Shown: piece by piece, positions 43,395-52,972 of the stretch | Layout: the number at the start of each line of letters is the position of its first letter | Position numbering within the stretch: position 1 is the first letter of the stretch | Assembly (NCBI RefSeq): GCF_025152745.1 | Contig: NZ_CP104040.1 | Location: 620,001 to 684,000 of the forward strand | Source of the DNA: Rhizobium sp. WSM4643 | Lineage (GTDB): Bacteria; Pseudomonadota; Alphaproteobacteria; Rhizobiales; Rhizobiaceae | DNA: 64,000 nucleotides | Reading direction: 5' to 3' | The notes under the pieces: model-generated | Seen by the model: the letters and a program-made list of their open reading frames with translations, nothing else | What the model was told of the DNA's origin: nothing | Database searches by the model: none | Position numbers and translations under genes: made by a program

Positions 43395-44585
43395 ATGACG
43401 AATCTGCTTTCCAATTCCGACGCCCGCCGTGTCTTCCTCGCCAAACAGGGCCTCAGCGCCCCGCCGAACCGCGCCTTGACCAAGGCCGGCCTGCTGCAGC
43501 TCATCCATGAGCTGGGTTTCGTCCAGGTGGACAGCATCCAGACGGTGGAGCGGGCGCATCATCAGATCCTGTTTTCCCGCAACCAGACCTACAGGCGCGA
43601 GCATCTGAAGGCGCTGCTCGAAAAGGAACGCGCGTTGTTCGAGCACTGGACGCACGATGCCTCGATTTTGCCGAGCGCCTTCTTCGTCTATTGGAAACAC
43701 AAGTTCCGCCATCAGGAAAAGGTCCTCGTCGAACGCTGGCGCAAATGGCGCGGTGAGGGTTTCGAGGCAGCCTTCGAGGAGACCTATGAGCGCGTGCGTC
43801 GCGACGGCGCGCTGCTGGCGCGCGACGTCAAGGCCGACGGCCACGTTTCCGGCGGCTGGTGGAACTGGCATCCGAACAAGACGGCGCTCGAATATTTCTG
43901 GCACACCGGCAAGTTCGCCATCGCCGGCCGCTCGAACTTCCAGAAGATCTATGACCTGGCGGAGCGCGTCATCCCGGCCGAGTTCCGCGAGCCCGAGGTG
44001 AGCCGCGAGGAATTCATCGACTGGGCCTGCCGCAGCGCGCTCACCCGCCTCGGCTTCGCCACCCACGGCGAGATATCGGCCTTCTGGAACCTCGTCTCGC
44101 CCGATGAGGCCAAAGCCTGGGTTTCAGCCCATCGCGACGAACTGATCGAAGTGCTGATCGAACCGGCGCTCGACGGCAAGGCGCGCCCATCCTGGGCCTT
44201 TGCCGATTTCCCATCGACGCTCGACAGCTATCCCGATGCTCCGCCGCGCATCCGCGTTCTCAGCCCCTTCGATCCGATGATCCGCGACCGCAACCGCACC
44301 GAACGCCTGTTCGGCTTCTTCTACCGCATCGAAGTCTTCGTGCCCGAGCCGAAGCGCGAATATGGCTATTACGTCTTCCCGCTGCTCGAAGGCGACCGAC
44401 TGATCGGCCGCATCGACATGAAGGCGGATCGGAAGAAATCGACGCTCGACATCAAGCGGCTGTGGCTGGAGCCGGGCGTGAAGCCGTCGGCCGGCCGGCT
44501 GGAGAGGTTGGAAGCGGAGTTGGAGCGGGTCGCGCGGTTTGCCGGCGTGGAGAAGGTCGTGTTTCTGGAGGGCTGGAGAGGGTAA
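43395..44585 (+). CDS. YcaQ-family winged-helix DNA glycosylase-like protein
   Basis: 396 residues of the DUF1006/HTH_42 family. The N-terminal segment DARRVFLAKQGLS, then GLLQLIHELGFVQVDSIQTVERAHHQILFSR (about 35-65), matches the Gln-x-Asp catalytic region of YcaQ, an enzyme that unhooks interstrand DNA crosslinks. VLSPFDPMIRDRNRTERLFGF near residue 295 and GRIDMKADRKK near 335 are also conserved. A role in crosslink repair is known for E. coli YcaQ and is only inferred here. Confidence 0.88.
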   Translation: MTNLLSNSDARRVFLAKQGLSAPPNRALTKAGLLQLIHELGFVQVDSIQTVERAHHQILFSRNQTYRREHLKALLEKERALFEHWTHDASILPSAFFVYWKHKFRHQEKVLVERWRKWRGEGFEAAFEETYERVRRDGALLARDVKADGHVSGGWWNWHPNKTALEYFWHTGKFAIAGRSNFQKIYDLAERVIPAEFREPEVSREEFIDWACRSALTRLGFATHGEISAFWNLVSPDEAKAWVSAHRDELIEVLIEPALDGKARPSWAFADFPSTLDSYPDAPPRIRVLSPFDPMIRDRNRTERLFGFFYRIEVFVPEPKREYGYYVFPLLEGDRLIGRIDMKADRKKSTLDIKRLWLEPGVKPSAGRLERLEAELERVARFAGVEKVVFLEGWRG

Positions 44586-44620
44586 AGCTTTCGCCGGAGC
44601 AGCAGCATCCTGCGCGAAAA

Positions 44621-44774
44621 CCCCTCCCCAACCCCTCCCCACAAGGGGGAGGGGCGGCCGTGTGGCGCCCGTCGCATTTCATTCCAGACGATCCGGCATG
44701 TGGCGGCGTATTTTGGTGGCAGGACTATGCCGCGGGTTAGTCCCTCCCCCTTGTGGGGAGGGGTTGGGGAGGGG
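44621..44774. repeat. 154-bp element with 34-bp terminal inverted repeats, MITE-like
   Basis: The left arm 44621-44654 and right arm 44741-44774 are reverse complements over 33 of 34 positions. Both consist of CCCCTCCCCAACCCCTCCCC continuing through ACAAGGGGGAGG and its complement. The 86-bp centre has no coding content. It lies between the convergent YcaQ-like and ribB genes, 36 bp after one stop and 35 bp before the other. No target-site duplication is apparent. Confidence 0.8.
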
Positions 44775-44809
44775 TCTTTGTCTCTGCCTTGCCGACGGCG
44801 GGCTCCCCT

Positions 44810-45913
44810 CTAGCAGATTTCCGTCGTGCTGATCTTGATGCCGAAGCCTTCGAGGCCGACATAGTGGCGCTCGCGGCTGGTCAGCAGCTTGATTGAGCTG
44901 ACGCCGAGATCCCTGAGGATCTGTGCGCCGAGGCCGATTTCCAGCCATTCGCTCTCGCGGGTCTGGGCTTCGGAATGGGCCTCGCGGCCCTGGTTGCGGG
45001 CCTTGCGGCCGTTGTCGTGATGGCCGACGCCGACGGAGCCTTCGCGCAGGTAGACGATGACGCCGCGGCCCTGCTCGGCAATCTTCTGCATGTAGAAATC
45101 GACCGGACTGTTCTTGCCGAAAAGATCCTCGGCGACATTCTCCGGATGCAGCCGCACCGGAATGTCGACCCCGTCGCGAATGTCGCCGAAGACGACGGCG
45201 AGATGCTGCATCGGATCCCAGGGCAGGGAATAGGTATGGGCCTTGGCCTTGCCGAACGGCGTCTCGATGTCGAAGCTGGTACCGAGTTCGATCAGCGTTT
45301 CCTTGCGCTGGCGATAGGCAATGAGATCGGCGACCGAGACGAGTTTCAGCCCGTGCTGTTCGGCGAAGTCGACCACCTCAGGCCCGCGTGTGACGGTGCC
45401 GTCGTCGTTGACCAGCTCGGAGATGACGCCGATCAGCGGCAGGCCGGCGAGCTTGCAGAGATCGACGGCGGCTTCCGTGTGGCCGGAGCGCATCAGCACG
45501 CCGCCTTCGCGGGAAACCAGCGGGAAGATGTGGCCGGGGCGGACGAAATCGGAGGCGCCGACATTCGGATTGGCGAGGTTGCGCACCGTCAGCGTCCGGT
45601 CGTCGGCCGAGATGCCGGTCGTCGTGCCGTGCTTGAAATCGACCGAGACGGTGAAGGCCGTCGTATGGGCCGAATCGTTTTCCGCCACCATGGCATTGAG
45701 GTTGAGGCGTTTTGCCTCTTCCTTCGGCATCGGCGCGCAGACGATGCCGGAGGTGTGACGCACGATGAAGGCCATCTTCTCGGGTGTGCAATGCACCGCG
45801 GCGACGATCAGGTCGCCTTCGTTCTCGCGGTCATTGTCGTCCATGACGACGACGATCTCGCCGGCCTCGAAGGCCCTTATGGCGTCGACGACGCGCTTCT
45901 GGTCATAAGACAT
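44810..45913 (-). CDS. ribB: 3,4-dihydroxy-2-butanone 4-phosphate synthase fused to a degenerate GTP cyclohydrolase II domain (RibBX)
   Basis: 367 residues. The N-terminal RibB domain (about 1-205) is complete, with MDDNDRENEGDLIVAAVH for metal and substrate binding and RSGHTEAAVDLCKLAG. It converts ribulose 5-phosphate to the four-carbon riboflavin precursor. In the C-terminal RibA-like domain the zinc-cysteine region, normally of the HSECLTGDxFxSxRCDCG type, reads VRLHPENVAEDLFGKNSPVD, so all three zinc cysteines are gone. This domain cannot be an ordinary cyclohydrolase. The gene follows aroC by 13 nt. Confidence 0.93.
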   Translation of the reverse strand: MSYDQKRVVDAIRAFEAGEIVVVMDDNDRENEGDLIVAAVHCTPEKMAFIVRHTSGIVCAPMPKEEAKRLNLNAMVAENDSAHTTAFTVSVDFKHGTTTGISADDRTLTVRNLANPNVGASDFVRPGHIFPLVSREGGVLMRSGHTEAAVDLCKLAGLPLIGVISELVNDDGTVTRGPEVVDFAEQHGLKLVSVADLIAYRQRKETLIELGTSFDIETPFGKAKAHTYSLPWDPMQHLAVVFGDIRDGVDIPVRLHPENVAEDLFGKNSPVDFYMQKIAEQGRGVIVYLREGSVGVGHHDNGRKARNQGREAHSEAQTRESEWLEIGLGAQILRDLGVSSIKLLTSRERHYVGLEGFGIKISTTEIC

Positions 45914-45926
45914 GGGGCAAGCGCTC

Positions 45927-47024
45927 CTATTTCAGGCGGCCGGTCTGGCCGCGGTCGCGAAGATAATGATCGGCGATGGCGCAGGCGACCATCGCCTCGC
46001 CGATCGGCACGGCGCGGATGCCGACGCAGGGGTCGTGCCGGCCCTTGGTGCGGATATCGACATTCTTGCCGTCCGCATCGATCGACTGGCGTTCGGTCAG
46101 GATCGAGGACGTCGGCTTGACGGCGAAACGCGCCACCACCGGCTGCCCGGTGGAGATGCCGCCGAGAATACCGCCGGCATTGTTGGAAAGGAAGATCGGC
46201 GTGCCGTCATTGCCCATGCGCATCTCGTCGGCATTGTCTTCGCCCGACGTTTCGGCGGCGGCAAAACCATTGCCGATCTCGACGCCCTTGACGGCGTTGA
46301 TCGACATCAGCAGCGAGGCGATATCCTGGTCGAGCTTGGCATAGATCGGCGCGCCGAGGCCGGCCGGCACACCTTCGGCGATCACTTCGATGACCGCGCC
46401 GATCGAGGAGCCGTTCTTGCGGATGCCGTCGAGATACTCCTCCCAGACCGGCACGATCGCGGCATCGGGCGAGAAGAACGGGTTCTGATCGATCTGGCCC
46501 CAATCCCAGTTGCGGCGGTCGATCTTGTGTTTGCCGATCTGCACCAGCGCCCCGCGCACGGTAACGCCTGGTACGACAAGGCGGGCGATGCCGCCGGCGG
46601 CAACCCGGGCAGCGGTTTCGCGCGCCGAGGAGCGGCCGCCGCCGCGATAGTCGCGAATGCCGTATTTGAGGTCATAGGTATAATCGGCATGGCCGGGGCG
46701 GTATTGCCGGGCGATCTCGCCGTAATCCTTGGAGCGCTGGTCGGTGTTTTCGATCAGCATGGAGATCGGCGTGCCGGTGGTCGTCATCGTCTCGCCATCG
46801 GCATCGAGCATGACGCCGGACAGGACCTTCACCAGATCGTCCTCGCGCCGCTGCGTCACGAACCGGGATTGCCCGGGCTTGCGCTTGTCGAGCCAGACCT
46901 GCAGGTCCTCGAGCTTGAAGCGCAGCCCCGGAGGGCAGCCGTCGACGACACAGCCGAGCGCCGGACCATGGCTTTCGCCCCAGGTGGTTACGCGGAAAAG
47001 GTGACCGAATGTATTGTGCGACAT
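45927..47024 (-). CDS. aroC: Chorismate synthase
   Basis: 365 residues from the ATG at 47024 ([20 protein letters not shown]), the normal start of the family, although the frame is open to 47138. The three chorismate synthase signatures are present: [18 protein letters not shown] near residue 16, the central [21 protein letters not shown] near 128, and the C-terminal [19 protein letters not shown]. It makes chorismate from EPSP using reduced FMN. The co-transcribed riboflavin gene ribB downstream supplies the same cofactor pathway. Confidence 0.96.
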   Translation of the reverse strand: MSHNTFGHLFRVTTWGESHGPALGCVVDGCPPGLRFKLEDLQVWLDKRKPGQSRFVTQRREDDLVKVLSGVMLDADGETMTTTGTPISMLIENTDQRSKDYGEIARQYRPGHADYTYDLKYGIRDYRGGGRSSARETAARVAAGGIARLVVPGVTVRGALVQIGKHKIDRRNWDWGQIDQNPFFSPDAAIVPVWEEYLDGIRKNGSSIGAVIEVIAEGVPAGLGAPIYAKLDQDIASLLMSINAVKGVEIGNGFAAAETSGEDNADEMRMGNDGTPIFLSNNAGGILGGISTGQPVVARFAVKPTSSILTERQSIDADGKNVDIRTKGRHDPCVGIRAVPIGEAMVACAIADHYLRDRGQTGRLK

Positions 47025-47257
47025 GTGTTCCCACGGTGGCGCGCCAAAGCCGGTCGCTGCCGGCTGCGCCATTGCTTGAAAAGGCGCGACACTCATAGGC
47101 CAAAAAACCGCCGAGGCAAAAGCCTTTCTTTGCGCCAAACCGGCAGCTCAGGAAATGCTGTTTCCGTCCGTTGTGATGGACGGGCGGTGCATTGTGCCGC
47201 CATTCTCTCTGCACAGGCGGGGAGGGGTCAGGGCTGGGGGCGATCGGCAGGCAGCGA

Positions 47258-50200
47258 TCAGGACGCCAGCCGCCACCCCGTTCCGGTGGCTTCCTCGGTG
47301 AAGTCGTCGAAGGAGAGCGGCCGCGAGAAGGCATACCCTTGCAGGATATCGCAGCCGAGATCGCGCAGCAGTGCGGCATGTGCCGCCGTCTCCACCCCTT
47401 CGGCCACCGTCTCGACCCCGAGCGAGCGGGCGATTTCGATGATCGAGCTGACGAGTGCCCGCTCCTGCGAGGCATTGACGATCGGCTGCACCAGCTGGCG
47501 GTCGATCTTCAGACGCTTCGGCTTCAGCTTCAACAGGCTGACGATCGAGGTATGGCCGGTGCCGAAATCGTCGATCTCGATATCGATGCCGAGCGCCTTG
47601 ATGCGCTCGAGATTCTGCGAGACGACGTCCTCGCTCTCGTCGAGGAAGATCGATTCCACCAGTTCGAAGGAAATCTCGCCCGGACGGATATGCAGGTCGG
47701 CGAGTGATTCCAACAGGCTGCCGTCATGCAGCCGCCGCGCCGAAACATTGACCGAGACCTTGGGCACCACAATGCCACGGGCTGTCCAGCGCACCTTGTC
47801 ACGCAGCGCCGTTTCCAGAACGATCCGGTCGAGCATCTGCACGACATTGATCTCGTCGGCAATGCGCAGGAACTTGTCGGGGGCGAGCCACCCCTTGGAC
47901 GGGTGGTTCCAGCGCACCAGCGCCTCGACGCCCGTCAGTTCCATCGTCCGGGCCGAGAATTGCGGCTGATACCATGCGGTGAATTCGCCATTGTCGATGC
48001 CGGCAAGGATCTCGTCGGCGGTGCGCTTGGTATTGATGATATCGGCCTGGAGATTGTGATTGAAGAACTCGAAGCGGTTGCGGCCCATGCTCTTGGCGCG
48101 GTAGAGCGCGATATCGGCGTTGATCAGCATCTTGCGCGCATCGACATGGATGCCATTGGCGAGCGCAATGCCGATCGACACGCCGCAGCGGCAGGAAAAG
48201 CCCTGGAAATCGATCGGCTGGCGCATCTCCTCGATGATCCGCGTCGAAAGTTGCGCCATCTCCTTGTCGCCGACGTCGAGGGCGAGGATGACGAACTCGT
48301 CGCCGCCGATGCGCGCGACGACGTCGCTGCCGCGGACATTCTTGGCGAGCACCTTCGAGGCGTGCACCAGCATCGCATCGCCGGCGGCATGGCCGAGCGT
48401 ATCGTTGATGTCCTTGAAGCGGTCGAGATCGATATGCAGGATCGAGAATTTCTGCCGCTCTCGGCGTCCGTCATGGGTCAGATTTTCGAGCGCGATGTCG
48501 AGCTTGCGGCGGTTGGCGAGTGCAGTCAGCGGATCGTGCAGCGAGTTGTGCTCAATCCTGTTCTTGGCAAGCTCGAGCTCGATATTCTTGGCGACCGCCT
48601 CGTCCTTGGCGGCCTTCAGCCGGATCGTCATCAGCACGTCTTCGGTGGCGTCGAAGGCGATGCCCATGACCTTCATCTCGCCCGTCCCCGTCTGGTGGAC
48701 CTTGCCGACCGAGCGCACATAACGCACCGAGCCGTCGTCGACCAGCACGCGGCAGACGAGCGTGTGCGTATCGCCGTTCTTCTTGAAGTGGCGTGCGCTT
48801 TCGAGCGCTAAGGCTCGATCCTCGGGGTGGATGCAGCCAAGCCAGATCTCCTCGGTCATGAAGCCGTTGCGCGGCGCAAGCCCATAGAGCTCGTGCATCC
48901 GCTCGTTCCAGATCGAGCCGCCTCGGCCGGGCCGGGCTTCCCATATGCCGCACTGATAGGAATCGAGCGCCAGGTCGAGCCGGCTGGAAAGCTCGGCCAG
49001 CTGCCCCTCGCGGCTCGAGAGTTCTTCAAGCGCCAGCTCCAGCTCGGCATTCTTGACCTCGCTCATATCCTTGGCCTTGCGCAGCCTGTCGGTGATCTCC
49101 GCATCGGCTGTCACGTCCCAGACGATGCCGATCGTCTTGCTGATGCCGCCGGCATCCGTATAGAAGGCGCCGACCGAGCGCAGGTGGCGGATACCGCCGT
49201 CGGCAAGCATGATGCGGTATTGTGCCGTGCAGGCAGCACCGGCGATGCTGCAGCTGAAGAAATGCACTTCGGCGATGTCGCGGTCCTCGGGCAGGACAGC
49301 CGCCAGCCATTCGTCGAGCGCCCAGCTTCCTTCCTCGGCCGGCTTGCCGTGCAGGGCCGCGGCGCGCGTGTCCCAGAGCAGGCTGCTCGAATCATCCTGC
49401 AGCTCCCAGATGCCGATATTCGAGGATTCCAGCGCCAGATTGAGCCGCTGCGACAGTTCCAGCAGTTTTGCCTCGCGCGTCTCCAGCGCGGTAATGTTGC
49501 GATTGCGCTCGCCGAGCAGGAGGGTCGCGAAGAAGATCGGCACGATGATGACGAAGCCGCCGGCAAGGATGATCAGGCGCAGCTCGGTGCGGTTTTCGGG
49601 TATCGCGTCCCAGCCGCTGTTGGGGACCGCGGAAAGCTCCCACTTGCCGCCGGCAAAGCCGATCTTCTGGCGCATCGGATGCTTGTCATCGATATCGGAC
49701 GAACCGAAGAACGGTGCCGGCAGAGCAGCATTGGTCGCGGCCGCCGCGCCGATATCGCGGATGGCGATCGACAGATGGTCGAGATGCGGATAGCGTTCCC
49801 GGTTCTCGCGGTCGCGTGCCGGCATCAGCCCGGTCGCCTGGTAGAACATCGTCTGGTCGATGGCGACTTCGACCGCCCCCCAGAGCCGCCGTTCGCCGTT
49901 CTCCCTGACAAAAACCGGGAAGAAGATGGCAAAGGCGTCGCGGCTGTCAATGCTGATCGGGCCGTAGAAGCGCGCCGACTGGTCGCCGGCCGCGCCGGTC
50001 ATCGCCTGGCGGAAGAACAGAGCCTCGCGCACGTCGCGGCCGATCCGCTCATTGCCGGATTGCGGCGGGTGGATGTCGCGGACGATGAAATCAGGCGCGA
50101 CGGCGATATGAATGAAAGAGGGGTTCTGGATCAGCAGCCAGTTGATCTGGCGCTCCATCTCCTCTCCGTTTACCGTGCTGACGGAGATCAGGTTCGTCAG

Positions 50201-50437
50201 GTCGCGCACGATGCTGAGGTCCATATTGATCTCGGCCATGACGCGGGCGCGGATCAGGTTCGTCTCGTTTTCGGTGCGGATACGAAGTTCGCGCACATGA
50301 GACGCAGTATTGGCCTGGTCGAGCCCGAAGCCGACCACGATGACGACCAGGGCGACAAGCGACGAAACCACAAACGAGACGCGGCTATTCTTCAACACGC
50401 GCCGCAACTGCTTGCTGTCGCTGAGCCTGGATAACAA
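47258..50437 (-). CDS. Membrane CHASE-PAS-GGDEF-EAL cyclic-di-GMP protein
   Basis: 1059 residues. A first membrane segment (about 20-40), an extracytoplasmic CHASE-type sensor to about 280, and a second membrane segment (about 286-310) precede two PAS/PAC repeats (about 325-450 and 475-600). The GGDEF domain is intact, with RIGGDEF and an upstream RGSD inhibitory-site motif. The EAL domain carries GVEALVRW, EIDDFGTG and ETVAEGVET, so the phosphodiesterase motif set is complete. Net activity, synthesis or breakdown of c-di-GMP, cannot be predicted. Confidence 0.94.
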   Translation of the reverse strand: MLSRLSDSKQLRRVLKNSRVSFVVSSLVALVVIVVGFGLDQANTASHVRELRIRTENETNLIRARVMAEINMDLSIVRDLTNLISVSTVNGEEMERQINWLLIQNPSFIHIAVAPDFIVRDIHPPQSGNERIGRDVREALFFRQAMTGAAGDQSARFYGPISIDSRDAFAIFFPVFVRENGERRLWGAVEVAIDQTMFYQATGLMPARDRENRERYPHLDHLSIAIRDIGAAAATNAALPAPFFGSSDIDDKHPMRQKIGFAGGKWELSAVPNSGWDAIPENRTELRLIILAGGFVIIVPIFFATLLLGERNRNITALETREAKLLELSQRLNLALESSNIGIWELQDDSSSLLWDTRAAALHGKPAEEGSWALDEWLAAVLPEDRDIAEVHFFSCSIAGAACTAQYRIMLADGGIRHLRSVGAFYTDAGGISKTIGIVWDVTADAEITDRLRKAKDMSEVKNAELELALEELSSREGQLAELSSRLDLALDSYQCGIWEARPGRGGSIWNERMHELYGLAPRNGFMTEEIWLGCIHPEDRALALESARHFKKNGDTHTLVCRVLVDDGSVRYVRSVGKVHQTGTGEMKVMGIAFDATEDVLMTIRLKAAKDEAVAKNIELELAKNRIEHNSLHDPLTALANRRKLDIALENLTHDGRRERQKFSILHIDLDRFKDINDTLGHAAGDAMLVHASKVLAKNVRGSDVVARIGGDEFVILALDVGDKEMAQLSTRIIEEMRQPIDFQGFSCRCGVSIGIALANGIHVDARKMLINADIALYRAKSMGRNRFEFFNHNLQADIINTKRTADEILAGIDNGEFTAWYQPQFSARTMELTGVEALVRWNHPSKGWLAPDKFLRIADEINVVQMLDRIVLETALRDKVRWTARGIVVPKVSVNVSARRLHDGSLLESLADLHIRPGEISFELVESIFLDESEDVVSQNLERIKALGIDIEIDDFGTGHTSIVSLLKLKPKRLKIDRQLVQPIVNASQERALVSSIIEIARSLGVETVAEGVETAAHAALLRDLGCDILQGYAFSRPLSFDDFTEEATGTGWRLAS

Positions 50438-50682
50438 AATGAAACCCCCATGTTGACGAGCAACTCTAGGGCGCGCGGGTTAATTTACGATTGCCCGCCG
50501 TCGATTCCGGGAAGGCGAAGAAAGGCGTAAAAACCCGGGTTAACGCGGCATCTTGATTATATTTAAAATCCTATTCATCAATTGGGCGGGGAAAGCCATT
50601 CTTCCGGGCAATTTTCGCCATATTCAGGAGCTTATCTGTGGCCAGTCAGTTTCTCGTGCAGCGTCTTATAAGGATTGTCGCC

Positions 50683-50943
50683 ATGCGTTTCGTCGTCGCC
50701 ACGCTTTTGGCAACAGCAAGCTTCCTGTCCCCGATGAGCGGTTTTGCCGAGAGCGCCGATGTCGAGGCGACGATCAAGAAGGTCGACACGGCCAACCTCG
50801 TGCTGACCCTAGATGACGGCAAAACCTATCAGGCGCCCGAGGAATTCAATTTCGACGGCCTCGAAGCCGGCGTGAAGGTGATCGTCTTCTATACCGAGGT
50901 CGACGGCAAGCGCGTCATCAACGATCTCGATATCGTCAAATAG
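50683..50943 (+). CDS. DUF1344 small exported protein
   Basis: 86 residues from the ATG at 50683, with AAGGATTG upstream. A signal peptide covers about 1-23 (ATLLATASFLSPMSGFAES). The mature part ADVEATIKKVDTANLVLTLD, then GKTYQAPEEFNFDGLEAGVK, matches DUF1344, a small periplasmic beta-barrel-like family common in Rhizobiales. The function is unknown. It is divergent from the GGDEF/EAL gene. Confidence 0.87.
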   Translation: MRFVVATLLATASFLSPMSGFAESADVEATIKKVDTANLVLTLDDGKTYQAPEEFNFDGLEAGVKVIVFYTEVDGKRVINDLDIVK

Positions 50944-51078
50944 GCAGCGTAACGCCTAGATCGGCGTATAAAATTCACTTCCATTCCACTACATATGTAC
51001 ACTATGCCACGTCGGCGTAGTGCCCACAGTGGTGCGCAACCTCGTAGGACAATCGTGTCCGCTATGGAGACTGATCGT

Positions 51079-51321
51079 ATGAAGCACGCCTCGATCATAG
51101 TGCGCGCGGATTGGGATGAAGAGGCTGGTGTTTGGGTTGCCAGTAGCAACGATATCGAAGGGCTGGCCGTCGAGGCCGACACCCTCGAAGCCCTCGAGCC
51201 TAAAGTTGTGGCAGCTATAACCGACCTTTTCGAGCTTAACGGCTTCACCTCGAGTCTGCCGGAAATCCCCGTCCATATCATGGCCGAACAGCTCGTTCGC
51301 ATCCCCAATCCGACCTACTGA
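51079..51321 (+). CDS. HicB-like antitoxin (DUF1902 type)
   Basis: 80 residues from the ATG at 51079. IIVRADWDEEAGVWVASSNDIEGLAVEADTLE near residue 6 is the RNase-H-like fold of the HicB/DUF1902 antitoxins, which neutralise the HicA mRNA-cleaving toxin and may autoregulate. The C-terminus is short, without an obvious DNA-binding tail. The companion toxin frame begins 5 nt downstream but is frameshifted. A start at 51064 (MET) is also possible. Confidence 0.85.
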   Translation: MKHASIIVRADWDEEAGVWVASSNDIEGLAVEADTLEALEPKVVAAITDLFELNGFTSSLPEIPVHIMAEQLVRIPNPTY

Positions 51322-51325
51322 GCGC

Positions 51326-51519
51326 ATGGCCGGCTATCTCCGCGAACTCAAAGAGTTATTGCTGAAAGCCGGCTGCGAATACGTGCGACCGGGAAAGGGT
51401 GATCATGAAATCTGGTACAGCCGATTTCTAACCGCCACTTCACGGTCGACCATGGTGTAAAATCCCGCCATACGGCCAATGAAACGCTAAAACAGGCCGG
51501 ACTTCCGAAGGCTTTTTGA
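51326..51519 (+). pseudogene. hicA: Frameshifted hicA toxin gene
   Basis: From the ATG at 51326 the frame reads MAGYLRELKELLLKAGCEYV then RPGKGDHEIWYS, a HicA N-terminus with the catalytic histidine in GDHEIW. After residue 32 the frame goes wrong and stops early. Restoring one C near 51420-51422 gives YSPISNRHFTVDHGVKSRHT, then ANETLKQAGLPKAF and a stop at 51517-51519, a complete 64-residue HicA. The toxin has thus lost its C-terminal half while the antitoxin is intact. Confidence 0.85.
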
Positions 51520-51539
51520 TCGAGGCGCAATGGCAATGC

Positions 51540-52130
51540 CTACAGCCAGACGATCGTCCGCTCCGTGGTTTCGATCCTGATGATCCGATCCTGTGGGATC
51601 GCACCTTCCGCAGCAGTGCTTTTCGGCAGGTCGGCGATCGTCTGGAACAGCGTGCGGATGACGCCGCCATGCGTCACGCAGACCGTCGGCCGATCGACCG
51701 AGTTCAGCCAAGAGCCGGTGCGCCAGGAGAGGATTTCATAGCTTTCCGCATCATCGCCGGGCGGGATAAAATCCCATTTCGAGGCGTTGCGCTCCGCTAC
51801 CCGCTCGCGCTGCGTCGCCTTCAACTCCTTGATCGTTGAGCCTTCCCAGTCGCCGAAGGAAATTTCCACCAGCCTTGGATCGGTGCGATAGGCCAGCGGC
51901 GGCAGGCCCATGGCGGTGCGCATGATTTCCATCGTCGCGCGCGTGCGCTGGAGCGGGCTTGCGACGAAATCGAACTGGTCGATCGTGTCGCCGAGAATCC
52001 CGGCAAGCGCGATGCCGTTCTGCCGGGCCTGTTCCAGGCCCGTGGCATTCATCGGGATATCCTTCTGACCCTGCAGGCGGCGCTCGGCATTCCAGGCGGT
52101 CTGGCCGTGTCTGATCACGTAGATAAGCAC
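51540..52130 (-). CDS. Histidine phosphatase family protein (phosphoglycerate mutase-like)
   Basis: 196 residues. The N-terminal MLIYVIRHGQTAWN contains the phospho-accepting histidine of the RHG motif, with RLQGQKDIPMNATG next. SPLQRTRATMEIM near residue 62, the acid Glu in LVEISFGDWEG, and the second histidine in VCVTHGGVIRTLF near 155 complete the active site. The substrate is not predictable. The gene starts 23 nt after the fabI stop and may be co-transcribed. Confidence 0.92.
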   Translation of the reverse strand: MLIYVIRHGQTAWNAERRLQGQKDIPMNATGLEQARQNGIALAGILGDTIDQFDFVASPLQRTRATMEIMRTAMGLPPLAYRTDPRLVEISFGDWEGSTIKELKATQRERVAERNASKWDFIPPGDDAESYEILSWRTGSWLNSVDRPTVCVTHGGVIRTLFQTIADLPKSTAAEGAIPQDRIIRIETTERTIVWL

Positions 52131-52153
52131 GGTCTCGCATCCATATGGAGAAA

Positions 52154-52972
52154 TCAGTCCTTGATGACGGAAATGTCGGGCGCGTCGACCGCCTTCATGC
52201 CGATGACATGATAGCCGCTGTCGGCGTGATGCACTTCGCCGGTGACGGAGCGCGAGAGATCCGACAGGAGATAGAGGCCGACATCGCCGACTTCCTCGAT
52301 GGTGACGGTACGGCGCAACGGCGCGTTATATTCGTTCCACTTCAGAATATAGCGGAAATCGCCGATGCCGGAGGCGGCAAGCGTCTTGATCGGTCCGGCC
52401 GAAACGGCGTTGACGCGGATGTTCTGGGGGCCGAGATCGACGGCAAGATACTTGACGCTGGCTTCGAGCGCGGCCTTGGCGACACCCATGACGTTATAGT
52501 TCGGCATCACCTTTTCGGCGCCGTAATAGGTCAGCGTCAGCATGGCGCCGCCATCCGTCATCAGCTTCTCGGCGCGGCGTGCGACCGAGGTGAAGGAATA
52601 GACGGAGATCTGCATCGTCTTGGTGAAATTGTCGGGCGAGGTGTCGACGTAGCGGCCGGTCAGCTCGTCCTTGTCGGAAAAGCCGATCGCATGCACGAGG
52701 AAATCGATCTTGCCCCAGAGCTTTTCGACGTTTTCGAAAACGGCGTCGATGGTTGCTTCGTCGGCGACGTCACAATGGCCGACGAGCGTCGCGCCGATTT
52801 CGGCGGCGAGCGGCTCGACGCGCTTCTTCAGCGCATCGCCCTGGTAGGTGAGCGCAACTTCTCCGCCCTGCGCATGAATGGCCTTGGCAATACCCCACGC
52901 AATCGAACGATTGTTGGCGACACCCATGATGACGCCGCGTTTGCCTGCCATGAGGCCGGATGCTTGAGCCAT
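52154..52972 (-). CDS. fabI: Enoyl-[acyl-carrier-protein] reductase (NADH)
   Basis: 272 residues from the ATG at 52972 (MAQASGLMAGKRGVIMGVAN), preceded by GGGAG. GVANNRSIAWGIAKAIHAQGG near residue 16 is the FabI nucleotide-binding segment. The Tyr-x6-Lys active site is in LTYYGAEKVMPNYNVMGVAKAALE near residue 155, and NAVSAGPIKTLAASGI follows. It reduces trans-2-enoyl-ACP in the last step of fatty-acid elongation. The family is the target of triclosan and isoniazid. Confidence 0.96.
   Translation of the reverse strand: MAQASGLMAGKRGVIMGVANNRSIAWGIAKAIHAQGGEVALTYQGDALKKRVEPLAAEIGATLVGHCDVADEATIDAVFENVEKLWGKIDFLVHAIGFSDKDELTGRYVDTSPDNFTKTMQISVYSFTSVARRAEKLMTDGGAMLTLTYYGAEKVMPNYNVMGVAKAALEASVKYLAVDLGPQNIRVNAVSAGPIKTLAASGIGDFRYILKWNEYNAPLRRTVTIEEVGDVGLYLLSDLSRSVTGEVHHADSGYHVIGMKAVDAPDISVIKD

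Noticed and set aside
47195..47250. Further RIME-like element after the GGDEF/EAL gene
   Set aside because: Only GGCGGGGAGGGGTCAGGG resembles the family; no second arm was found.
45912..50434. Long plus-strand open frames opposite aroC and the GGDEF/EAL gene
   Set aside because: No recognisable motifs and clear antisense to conserved enzymes. Same compositional artefact.
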